The notes under the pieces are model-generated. The model searched no databases, was not told the origin of the DNA, and was given only the letters and a program-made list of their open reading frames with translations. Source: Bolinopsis microptera (lineage: Eukaryota > Ctenophora > Tentaculata > Lobata > Bolinopsidae). Taken from it: a DNA stretch of 64,000 nucleotides. Location: positions 11,993,453 through 12,057,452 of the forward strand of contig NC_087084.1 of assembly GCF_026151205.1 (NCBI RefSeq), written 5' to 3'. Numbering within the stretch: position 1 is the first letter of the stretch; every line of letters begins with the position of its first letter. Of this stretch, positions 25,714 to 35,670 are shown one piece after another. Both the position numbers and the translations under genes were made by a program.

Positions 25714-26865
25714 TTATTTAGTATCAATTAAGCGTCTATCATGAGCTTTGTACACTAAATCGTTGAAATTACTTAAACTAAATCTTTTATTTACAATCAC
25801 AATAATATTCTTCGTCATAATGTCTTTTAATAATAAATCAAATAAATTTGAACGAGGTCTGCCCCTCCTTCCTTTGTAGTCAAGACATCCTAAACATGCA
25901 AATCTAAAAGATAAGAAAGCGGGAGTGTCATCACCACTTCTGAGAACGTGCCCAAGCATCTTCCATCGTGCTTTCTTGATCCTTATAGTAAGAGGACTGA
26001 CATTACATCTCTTATATAAGTTCTCGTTACTGATAACCGTAGGCCAATAGGTGTTGATTATCTGTCTCAGATGCTTCCTTTGAAGAACGTCGACAGATGC
26101 CATTACGGTTTCAGGAGCAGCCCAGCTGCTACAGTTATACAACAACACTGAAGTGACAAGAGCTTCGTACAACTTCAGCTTTCTACTCTCACTGATCTGA
26201 ACAGAACTATTCAACCAGACTTTCTTGTAGGTGTAGAAGGCAACATTGGCTTTGTTGCGTCTGCTGACAATATCTCTTTTTGAACAGAGCTTTGATCCTA
26301 ATAGCACTGACTCTCGCCACTCTTCATTTCCTCTGATTTTATTGCCATGGGCATCCAAAGCATCTGTCTCTGCCAAATACACTCTTGTAAACACCGTCTT
26401 TGATTCGTTAACAAAGAGGCTCCAGTCCTTTAGTATGTCACTGGCAATCTCTAGTATCTTCACCAGACTCTGACCATCTTCACTCAGAAGCTCAGCATCG
26501 TCAGCATAGGCGGACTCTAACGGGAGGCCTCTATCAGAGACTGGGGGGTTTGGTCTAGGAATTGTGACACTGATCACGGCTCTGATGTGATTCAGGGCAC
26601 CGGCAAGGGTCAATGTAAACACTTTACCTGCCAGACTGTCTCCCTGGTAAGCTCCAATATTAATCACGAATTCACCAGACTCAGCTCTGTTGACCGTCAC
26701 CTTGAGCTTTGTATTTGAGAGGAGGTACTGAACCAGGCGAATGTCGTCTCTAGAGCATCCTGCATCAATGAGGAGGTTGATGATGGTCTGTCTGCGGATG
26801 GTATTAAACGCAGCGGTCATGTCAATGTTGATTTTACTATACTCAAACTCGCGCCTGGTAACCAC
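25714..26865 (-). pseudogene. LINE reverse transcriptase, 3' part, separated by a nested transposon
   Basis: A 383-codon frame with INIDMTAAFNTIRRQTI (motif A), GAYQGDSLAGKVFTLTLAGAL (motif B, QGDSL) and SAYADDAELLSEDGQSLV (motif C, YADDAE), followed by the thumb (FVNESKTVF) and LRQIINTYWPTVI, typical of endonuclease-type LINEs. The upstream part of the same protein lies at 28941-29600. The two are separated by the element 26870-28940, and removing one TGAT copy rejoins the reading frame. Confidence 0.85.
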
Positions 26866-26869
26866 TGAT

Positions 26870-28940
26870 GGGCATATTTCAAAACTATAGAATGTTACGG
26901 TGTGACAATTTTACCCATTTTTTCCGAAAAATGTCCAAGAAAACAGGTTCATTATTGGTTAAATTATGTTTCTAATGCTTTTCAAACCTACGATTTACAT
27001 ATCTGCCAAAGAAAATAGTGAGAAATCAATCCGTTTTTGAGTAATTAAAAGTCGAAATTTGGTTACGGAGTGACTAGATAAATTTTCAGATTTTGGTACA
27101 CGCATATTCTGACCTAATTTTTATCTCAGATATTCTTGAAAGTTGCATTTTGACGGCTTCCAGGCACTTTTCAGACATTTTCCTTCAATAATTAATCAAG
27201 AAAAAGTGTGTATTGCCTAAGGAATAAAAAATTTGAGGCTTCAAAAATTTTGGGGATTGTTACGGAGTGACTGTTACGGAGTGACGCATCAAACAGTCTC
27301 TCATTCCACTCGAATTTTTCATCATTTTTCATCCTGTTCCTAGCTCTAAATAGTAGAATTCTTTTCAAAATTAGATAGATAACACTTAAACAAGGTAGAC
27401 ACACAAATTTATTGATGTGAAATAAATCAAATCTGGTACAATTCATTAGTCTTGATCACAATTATGAATAAAAATACGATCATGTGATAAAAAATCAACC
27501 CTGTAGCTTACAACTCTGTAAATTTCCCTTAAAATACAGCACATTTAAATCACTGTTTGAAAAATATAAACAACTGCAAAAAATCAGTCTCATTGGTTTA
27601 ACTTTCTACAAATATTACTCGGTTAAGAATCTGTTACAGAGTGACATATCATAATGAAATATTTAAAAATCTGGGCTTATTTGTTTAAAGTTATAAACAA
27701 ATAAACTGTACAATGTACACAGATTAACGAAAATTCAAACCTTTACACCCCACTTATAAGCAAGTTCAGGTACTTCAAACTCTATTCTTCTCCCTGTTCC
27801 CGGCAAAAGGTTCGGCATACCAATAGCTCCTTTCACGTCACTAAGTTCGTTATCATGGACGTCCTCTTTGTCAGGCCATTTCCAGATTGATCCAGGTTTT
27901 CCAGCTGATACAAGGCACTTAACGGTAAGGTTACTGCTGTCTGGCTTGCCAATAACTTTTCCTGGGTAAAGTTCACCCTCCCAGTTAACAATCACGAATT
28001 GATCAATGTTGTAAGTTTCACAGCTGTTAGAAGATGATGGTGTTTCCTCCTCTCCAATAACTGTTGTTGAAGTCGTCTGAGCAGATGATTCATCGGCATA
28101 CTCTCTCTTCTTTATCAAAGATCCATCAACTGACGTGTCCCTAAAGGTAAGGATGCAGCTGTTATCTTTGAAAGAACGGACAATGTGGTGCACTTTCAAG
28201 GTTCCTGGAACTGGTCTTGCTTTCCTTCTGCACTCCTCTTCCATACCTGAGGCTAGATCTCCAACATACACGACATTGGTGTCAGCTGACAAGCTAGGAA
28301 TTATGCAATCTGGCATCATTATTACAAACCAGATCAATAACAACTGTAAATCTTGAAATGTCAATAAAAAAATTCGTTACGGAGTGACAATGTCCCTTGA
28401 ATTTGTCACTCCGTAACACAGCGTTACGGAGTGACCAAAGTTTGGCTCATCATATCTCCTCTTAAATTATAATGTTATCAATCGAAAATGTTGGAAAATC
28501 TTAGTGTAAGGTCACTGAGATACTTCAGAAAATATGGAATGCAATAGGCGTGTAGTTAAGAGAATAGATAACTTTTTGACACTTTTTTGTTACGGAGGGA
28601 CAAAATTTTTTAAACCACATTTTCCCCATGTTAGCTCTTTCTCCTTGATTGGGCTTTATATCAGTCTGTAAAAATGAAATCTCATATACTAACACACAAA
28701 ATTTGGGTTTAGTTCAAGCAAAGGCCTAATCTAGAGACGTTATGAAGTAGAGCACACTTTTGAGGATTGTTTTAGTGTCGATGATAGAATGAGCTATTTT
28801 TGCATGATAGAGTAGATTGATGTCTCCAATATTGCAGATTTTCAAAGTATAAAGTTCAAACATTCTAAAATTTCCAAAATTGGATTGATAAAAGCATTTC
28901 TGAAATTTCCTCCAAGTGGAACCAGTTTTGAAATATGCCC
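26870..28940. mobile_element. 2.07-kb DNA transposon with 17-bp TIRs and TGAT duplication, nested in a LINE
   Basis: Perfect TIRs gggcatatttcaaaact (26870-26886) and the inverse (28924-28940). TGAT is directly repeated outside (26866-26869, 28941-28944) and interrupts a LINE RT frame. Inside are nine copies of gttacggagtgac (one inverted, some with one mismatch) at 26894, 27062, 27259, 27273, 27633, 28376, 28405 (minus), 28423 and 28589, and one minus-strand ORF. A 4-bp duplication is compatible with Sola-type elements. That superfamily call is inference. Confidence 0.85.
27735..28364 (-). CDS. Transposon-borne protein, uncharacterised (C-terminal tudor/SH3-like segment)
   Basis: A 209-codon frame within the nested transposon. 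The C-terminal half contains YNIDQFVIVNWEGELYPGKV, then SAGKPGSIWKWPDKEDV and RRIEFEVPELAY. This pattern (QFVxVxYEGxxYPG...WKWPxKxD) is familiar from C-terminal regions of transposon-related proteins in cnidarians and fish, and suggests a small barrel fold. No catalytic transposase triad or zinc fingers are seen, so the element is probably non-autonomous or has lost its N-terminal part. The true start is uncertain. Confidence 0.55.
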   Translation of the reverse strand: MTFQDLQLLLIWFVIMMPDCIIPSLSADTNVVYVGDLASGMEEECRRKARPVPGTLKVHHIVRSFKDNSCILTFRDTSVDGSLIKKREYADESSAQTTSTTVIGEEETPSSSNSCETYNIDQFVIVNWEGELYPGKVIGKPDSSNLTVKCLVSAGKPGSIWKWPDKEDVHDNELSDVKGAIGMPNLLPGTGRRIEFEVPELAYKWGVKV

Positions 28941-29600
28941 TGATGCAGATGTCAACATTCTCTGAGACCAAACCAGGTCAGCACAACTGCGACCCTGCTT
29001 GTATGCCGCCTGCCAAGGTCCAGTGTACATATCAACGTGGTAATTGATTCTGTTCAAGGCTACGAGGGATAGGACTTTTCGAGTTCCATTTAGCAATGTG
29101 AGGGGCCGGATAGACTTAACCGGACCTCGGGGTTTTCCTGGCTTCTGAAGGGGTGTCAGGATACCTTCTCCAATAGCTGGGATGTATGTGTTGGTCTCAA
29201 AGGAGAGATTGTAGATCCTAGCCAACTCATATTGGAGGGGATATCCAGCAGCTTTCATTAGCTCATTAGGTATACCGTCAGGGCCACACGCTCTACCAGA
29301 TTTCAGCTTCATAACAGCACGGCCAACTTCTTCAGGTGTTATGGGACAGAGGAGGCTTCCAGGAGGGTCTATGAATGCTGGGAGGTGGGGTTCATCTTTG
29401 TCATTGAACTCATTATTAAAGTATTCTTTAATAGCTTCTGCTTTTAATGAGTCAGATCCTAAGGTGTTGCCGTCTGCATCGTGGACAGTCACTCCATCTT
29501 TCTTGGGGTCTGCCCTTGGGAACACATCTAGCCTTCCAGGTGGTAATATACTTCGCTCTGTGTTGGAACGCAGTATTGCACGCAAACAGACCATTATCAA
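28941..29600 (-). pseudogene. LINE reverse transcriptase, 5' part (upstream of nested transposon)
   Basis: The minus-strand frame reads SNTERSILPPGRLDVFPRAD, then KLKSGRACGPDGIPNELMKA (the linker/RT-0 region), ILTPLQKPGKPRGP, IRPLTLLNGTRKVLSLVALNRI and QAAYKQGRSCADLVWSQRML (RT motifs 1-2). It continues into 25714-26865 once the inserted element is removed. The endonuclease domain is missing, so the copy is 5'-truncated near 29600. Confidence 0.85.
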
Positions 29601-30978
29601 CAATAAAGTCCAGTAGAAACTCACTTTATACTAGTTGTAAATTCTAGTTGTAAATTCGGAACTTAGTGCGGTGTGAGATCACGTGGTTAAAGTATAACAA
29701 CTTTGCCGCGCGCAATTAGTGCGAGATTTTGACGAGTTTAGTATAAATCTCACCCCAATATTGCGAGTCTGGCTGCGAGATTTCGGCACCCTCTTTCAGC
29801 ACTACATATTCGGTCGCGCGCTTGCATTTCCATTGCTTTTCAGCGTGTTTATTCTTCTTTACCATGCAGCGGCCCGGCCCCATAATACTATTCCTCAACT
29901 TGCTGGCCTTTTCGTCTTTATCATCAAGCCGACTTTTCATGGTCATTGAACTTTTGGTATTGATTGTTTTGAATTATCACTGGTTGTGTTACTCTGACGG
30001 CTTACTTTTCTGTACTGTCTAAGTCTTAAAGGATACTAGTTGTTGTCGATATTAATCGGTTTATAAGATCAAGATTCACAGTGGTTACTATATAATAGTT
30101 ACCATGGTTACCATTAAAGGAGGTCCGGTAATGGTCGAAATCTCAAGGTGCTATTCCTGGCTACAGTCGACTCCATCTTTCTCAGAATATACTTGACACT
30201 GCCATAGGCACAGTGGATATTTCTTCATTAAAAGTTTGAAAAAGGGTCTCTTCAACTGTAGACCTGACTTATTAATCCTAGCAGGTAATTAACTCTGGAT
30301 CCTCATCACATTGATTCCATTCTAAATTCTAGCCATAAACAAAACAAATATTACCAGATTATAACTCCGTTTACCATAATTTGATATGTTCCAGTATGAA
30401 CGAGGCCTTCCCCGGACAAATCCTTAAATGCCAGTCTTCTCTAGCTGAAGTACGAACTGTATAATTTATCAGATAAAGTATATTACAAGGTGCTCTGATG
30501 ATAATTTTAGTAAAATAATTAATAATTGCCAAAAAAATGGCCGTCGACGAGATTCGAACCCAGAATTAGCTGCTTAACGGCCGTGCCCTAAACTGGGGCG
30601 CTACGTGAGGCTTATCAGATTTACAATATGTAACATTATATACTTTATAAAAATACACACGTAAATTTTTCGTTATGTATGGATCCAAATTACAGCGGCA
30701 TACTTACAATTCTGAGAAATAAACATCAAGCGACATACTTACAATTTCGCTTGAAAGGGAAATCTTTTTAAATACAAAGTAATTTGTGGGGCAAGAAATT
30801 TTGCAGGCTGGGGGGGGGGGGGGGGGGGGGGGAAATCGCACTTTTAGTCTCAAAATCCAATCTCATCGCACTTTTTTTAGAATCTTGATAGGGGTTCGGT
30901 TCCTTGCTGAGCATTTTCGGAATTTGACAAACTTTTCTGATAGAAATTTGTGTTTCACTGAAAATTGTTGCAGGTATT
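29601..30978. other. Gene-poor interval upstream of ATP synthase subunit d
   Basis: No coding exon recognised. Includes a 22-base G-run at about 30811-30832. The ATP synthase promoter or 5' UTR exon, if cis-spliced, should lie here. Confidence 0.4.
30535..30612 (-). repeat. tRNA-like (Pol III B-box) SINE fragment or tRNA pseudogene
   Basis: On the minus strand, gggttcgaatctcg is a near-consensus B box, preceded by tagcgccccagtttagg, an A-box-like stretch, and by ggccgttaagcagctaa resembling an anticodon stem. The 3' side ends in gacggcca, but a matching 5' acceptor half is absent. It is therefore more likely a tRNA-derived fragment than a working tRNA. Confidence 0.4.
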
Positions 30979-31437
30979 ATGGCAGGACGCAAAGTGTTCG
31001 ATTTCATCAAAATCACTGGCCAGCTCCCCAAGGCAGTCCGTGCTGATTTCGGTGGTTTACGTTCAAAGTTTGAATCTTCTCATGCATCAGTGACTGCTTT
31101 GCCAAGTGCTCTGGTGGATATTGACTGGAGTTACTATTCCTCTCGAGTTGCTGATCCTGCTCTAGTTGAAGATTTTAAAGCTAAATATGCTGCTGTGACC
31201 ATCCCTAAGCCAGAGGATACACAGTCCGCTGGTATTGGAGCTGCTGAAGCCAACTTCAAGAAGGAAATGGCTGAATATTTGGCAGGAGCTGAGACACGCA
31301 TTGCTAAGTTCGAGGCAAGTCTTGCTGGTCTTCACGCAGAGAAACCATTAGAAGACATGACAGTTTCGGAGTATCTGGCAGACAAACCTGAGCTTAGAGC
31401 AAGGATTGAAGCCGATATTGAATCTAGGGCTTTGTAG
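30979..31437 (+). CDS. ATP5PD: Mitochondrial F1Fo ATP synthase subunit d
   Basis: A 152-aa single-exon reading frame for subunit d of the peripheral stalk of mitochondrial ATP synthase, which sits in the inner membrane/matrix and links F1 to Fo. Recognisable blocks are the MAGRK start, IDWSYYSSRVADPALVEDFKAKYAA (family: IDWxYYKxxVAxxGLVDDFEKKF), IPKPEDT and EKPLEDMTVSEYLADKPEL near the C-terminus. It is slightly shorter than the vertebrate protein (about 161 aa). The ATG follows a splice acceptor (ttgttgcag) by five bases, so the 5' UTR is joined by cis- or trans-splicing. A poly(A) signal follows at 31602-31607. SUDS3 starts only about 230 bp further on. Confidence 0.93.
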   Translation: MAGRKVFDFIKITGQLPKAVRADFGGLRSKFESSHASVTALPSALVDIDWSYYSSRVADPALVEDFKAKYAAVTIPKPEDTQSAGIGAAEANFKKEMAEYLAGAETRIAKFEASLAGLHAEKPLEDMTVSEYLADKPELRARIEADIESRAL

Positions 31438-31601
31438 AGTACCTGTTAATTCATGGAACTAAGTAAAAAAAACTGATATACAAATATTAATGATTTGAGA
31501 AAGGTTTATACAGTTCATGACTCCTAATTTATTCAAGTTTTTGAAGTTACAAATTGTTCTAATTTCTATAAAGGTTCGATCTGTTGTTGTTATTGTAAAA
31601 G

Positions 31602-31607
31602 AATAAA
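31602..31607 (+). promoter_or_regulatory. Poly(A) signal of ATP synthase subunit d
   Basis: AATAAA 165 bases after the stop codon, in an AT-rich 3' UTR. Confidence 0.7.
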
Positions 31608-31840
31608 TCCATTGTTTTGGTTTATGAATTGATGATGAGATCTAGCCATATAAAGTTTCCCATGTCTTATCATAAAATTTAAATCTGATATCCTTACCAA
31701 ATATTTATTTTTTTGATACATTATTCACTATACCAACTAGCTAAGAACTGGTTGCTAATGTCCCAAATCTAAGTATGATCATTCTACAAAACCAAATACA
31801 AGCCATTATACAATTCCCATGACAAGAGATATTGCTAGGT

Positions 31841-34800
31841 ATGGTAGTGGCAATGGGTGAATTGTACTCCGACGATAGTCTTGACTTTGGGGTGGATAGT
31901 TCAGAAGATACAGAGGATGCTAGTGAAACAGGTAAATATGTTCAAGATCGATTGATAGTCAACTGTTACTAACGAATCAATCGTTGTAATCAGTGCCTAT
32001 TATATGAAGCTCTTGATCTTGTCCTCATTTCAATCATTTTGCAAATGCATAATAAATATATATATATCATTAGGATATCAATCACAAAAGAATGAATAAT
32101 TTGCCAACATTATTTTGTAGATCAAATCAAGACAGAAGACAGTGCTAACATAGAGACAGAGCGGTGTAACGCAGTTCACGAGAAGGTTCATAATTTGAGG
32201 GACCTACTGAGACAGCTGCAAAGTGGAACTCTGCCGGGATACCTATCAAAGTAATTATACCTCAGCAGTTAATTAATACAGTTAATTAATACATATTATA
32301 TCAAGCTATTAGGATTTGTGTGCATGCAATATGGTTACAATTCAATTTATTAGTATGCATTATACCGGACTGACTTGTTTTTCACCCTGGAGATTTTGTG
32401 TCCTTAAAATTTTAATAAATTTACCGGGATATATGGTACATTACTGCCAAATTGGGCGATTTTTCGTTTAAAAACGTAAATGTTTATAATTTAAATCCCT
32501 CGCAGGCTGGCTAAAATAGAGCAACTCTATGAGGAACGAATGCACCGATGTCAAGTTGAAAAAGAGTTGGATCTTCAAATGGTATGTTTGTGAAGAGGAA
32601 AAATTTGTTTGAATAGTTTAAAGATAGACCATGATTTATTTTCAATTTTTTTTTCTACTTCTAGTACACTGTACAGTAAATCATCATGTCATCTCGGAAT
32701 TAATTATATTATATACTTATTACTCACATAATTGCAGGCAGAAGACAAGTTCATCGCTGAGAATCAGCGATTGAGGGAAGAATATGAGGCAAAGAAATTG
32801 AACCTGAAAGACAATCTGTTAGCAAGTATTTTAGCAATAATTATAAATAAATAAAATTAATAAATAAAATTATAAATAAATTCCGATATTTGTTAAGCAT
32901 TTAAGTCATTCAAGCGAGACTTAGTATGGATATCTCTAATTATGTACATGTATTTGTTCCGTATGCAACTTAATGAGATAATCATAAGTGGCTGATTAAT
33001 TAATTAATTAATTTCCAGGCTTGGAAGAAAAGAAGAAACAGATAGAGACAGAACACAGTGTGGTAGAGCTGACTGGAGCTCCTTTAGATAGTTTAGATAA
33101 CAGACCATCTTTTACAAGGAAACTGAGACGCCGACAAAATGATCCCGTAAGTTGGGAATATTTTGTGATTTTGTCACTTTTGTCACGTTGTGACTCTCGC
33201 CCATAGATTTTTTGAGACTTGTCAAGTTTCATTTTAATTAATTAATTAATTTCAAAAGTCACTTACCCACATGGTCACCTTTTTAGGTCTCCTTGTAGAT
33301 AAAATACATTAATAAATTTATCTATTTATTAGTAAATAAAGTTTAATCTCACAGGAAAAAGAAGATAACAAGCAGAACAAGCCCCCGTCCCCCGTTATCT
33401 CGTACTCTTTAACCGAGCAGGAAATAGAGGAGGACCTCCTACAGGTTACTACGATCTAGCATGTTTTAAAAGAGCTCGTTTCTTCTGGAATAGATATTAG
33501 TTTTGTTTGTGCGGTTGTTTTAACAAATTGTGCTTAGTGTGTTAAAGCGTATTGTGTACTTGCCATGCGGGAATATTGTGTGTGCAATATTTAACACACT
33601 TTACAGTTGCATGTACAATGTACATAGTTAATTAAACAGTTAATTGCACAGTTAATTACACAGTTGATTACATAGTTAACTTTGTCAAATTGTTGTACGA
33701 TATACAACAATTGGACAACTGTTAAATGTTGATATCATACCATTCGATGCAACTCGTTCGTTTACGCAACTATTTGTAACTTATTATGATAAAAATCATT
33801 AAAAATACTTTGTACAGGTGCTGCCGCCCCACAAAGCAGATAAGATCCGAGAGAAAAGAGCAATACAGACCAGCTTTAGTGAGGACACCGAGAGAGACAG
33901 GACTGTTAATGACATTAAGGTACGTGGTGTGACGTCACAACAGCGGTGTGACGTCACAGCAGAAAGTAGAGCTAAAATTTCATTACATTCCAGGTTGACG
34001 TCACAACAGTATAAACGCAGCGATGTGTTAATCCCAATACTGAATACACACATTACTGGGTGTCTAATTTTTAACGTATATATTTTTTAACGTATAATTT
34101 TTAACGCTTACACGTCACAACAGAAATTCGAAGTGAAAATTTAGCGATTCCTTCATGCTACAGTGACTAAAAATATCACTGTACTATTGACACATTTCGG
34201 CACCATTACATGGTTTAACCGCCGTGTTTTGGTTTAGCCGAAATAGATTTTACTAGTGTTTTCCATTTTACTAGTGTTTTCTCACTCCGGCTGCAGTCTG
34301 ATAGTGTTGAGTTTCATTAATAATCCCCTAACAGTCATAAATCATGTTGTTGCCTTATTGTAGATACTTCGGTCTTGTGTAATTGTAATACATTGTTGTA
34401 GCAGAAAATTCTAGATACGATAAACAGATAAAGATACGAAAGAGATACGAAAATTTGATTGAATTTGGAAGTAACATTTAACAATTACAGATTGAGGACG
34501 GAAGATTGTATTACGACAAGAAATGGTACGGGAGGTACCAGAACGTGTTTGTGGAATGTAGAGAATTTGGCAAAATACCAGCAGTCATCCAGTCCATTTG
34601 TATGAGGTAACATTTTGGTTTGATTTGCTGTTTTAACTGTGTGAATTTCTCATAGAAATAAACGTCTTGGTCGTTTAAATCGTTGAATCGTAGTTGTATC
34701 TTCGCTTGTTCTGTTACATATTTTGTAGATTTCCTCTGTTCAGTTGTACAAAATTGTTTGCTTTATTTCAGTGACATAGTAGTAAAGAAAGTTACAGATC

Positions 34801-34868
34801 TATCAAAAATAAAGATCACAATACCACAACTGCAGAAAGGAAAGTTCACACTCAAAAGGAGATGTTGA
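31841..34868 (+). CDS. SUDS3: Sin3 corepressor complex subunit SDS3 (9 exons)
   Basis: Nuclear subunit of the Sin3-HDAC deacetylase complex. Exons with consistent phases: 31841-31931, 32121-32250, 32506-32581, 32738-32825, 33019-33146, 33355-33444, 33818-33919, 34491-34606 and 34772-34868; 305 aa (human about 328). An acidic N-terminus is followed by the Sds3 coiled coil ([50 protein letters not shown]), then [16 protein letters not shown] and the C-terminal domain [22 protein letters not shown] to KFTLKRRC, all diagnostic of SDS3 rather than BRMS1. Start: ATG 31841 lies two bases after an AG; an in-frame ATG at 31853 is an alternative. Confidence 0.93.
33930..34003. promoter_or_regulatory. 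Cluster of three CRE palindromes in SUDS3 intron 7
   Basis: TGACGTCA at 33930-33937, 33949-33956 and 33996-34003, within partly tandem gtgtgacgtcacarcag units starting right after the exon 7 donor. The sequence matches CREB/ATF sites. Whether it regulates anything is unknown. Confidence 0.5.
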
Positions 34869-35637
34869 TAGCGATGTGAAGTTGTTAAGTCAACTAAGTC
34901 AGTAATTTGAGTCACGTGGGTTATTGAGAGGCTAACTCAGGCTAAGTAAGACCAAAGTGGCACTTTGAAAGTTGTAGTCCCAAGTCCAAGGGTAAGAGCC
35001 GGCAGAAATCAGAATGGACTACAGATTACTTATTACCAAACTCTGATGGACAAACATTGTCATTGACCTTCTTATTTAAAGTTCAGGCCCTGTTACCTGA
35101 ATGAATGTATGAAATGCTGAGTACGAAGTTATTTATATTATATAACTTAACTGGTAATATTCTAAATGTAACGAATAATTACGTTACCCCGGTTACACAA
35201 CATCACTGATCATAATATCAGAATCCTGGATGAAATATGTTTTTATTGAGCTATGACTTTTATGCTGTATAATTTTATTATTATTTTGAAAGTTCATTAT
35301 ACGTCTGATCTCTTTCACTTCCCAAACATGGGAATGAAAGTATTTAATATTTATCTATAATTTTTATTGTGAATTTACAATATTTTAATACCATTTTCTT
35401 TTATTCGTGTGACTTTGTGTAGTTCAAGATTGTACGACCCTCAATCCTCATACTGCCAATATTTCCACCTTATTTCAAACACTTCTCCTTGTCATGAACT
35501 AAATCTACAAATTTACCGCGGTGCCATTTCTAAACCTGACTTATCGGTTATATTACTTAGTTACTAATTACTTATTACTAATTAAATTACTAATTACTAA
35601 CTTCTAATTTATTAAATAATAATATTACTGATTTACT

Positions 35638-35643
35638 AATAAA
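35638..35643 (+). promoter_or_regulatory. Possible SUDS3 poly(A) signal abutting the citrate synthase start
   Basis: AATAAA about 770 bases after the SUDS3 stop, 33 bases before the citrate synthase ATG. It is followed within 16 bases by an acceptor-like aaaaactag. This is the layout seen when 3'-end formation is coupled to trans-splicing. Confidence 0.35.
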
Positions 35644-35670
35644 GCAACTAAAAACTAGGTCCCCAGAGAA

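Noticed and set aside
30535-30612. Functional tRNA gene
   Set aside because: The B box is good but the 5' acceptor half and cloverleaf pairing are missing.
30768-31046. ORFs across the G-run upstream of ATP synthase subunit d
   Set aside because: Artefact of the homopolymer and the overlapping start of the true gene.
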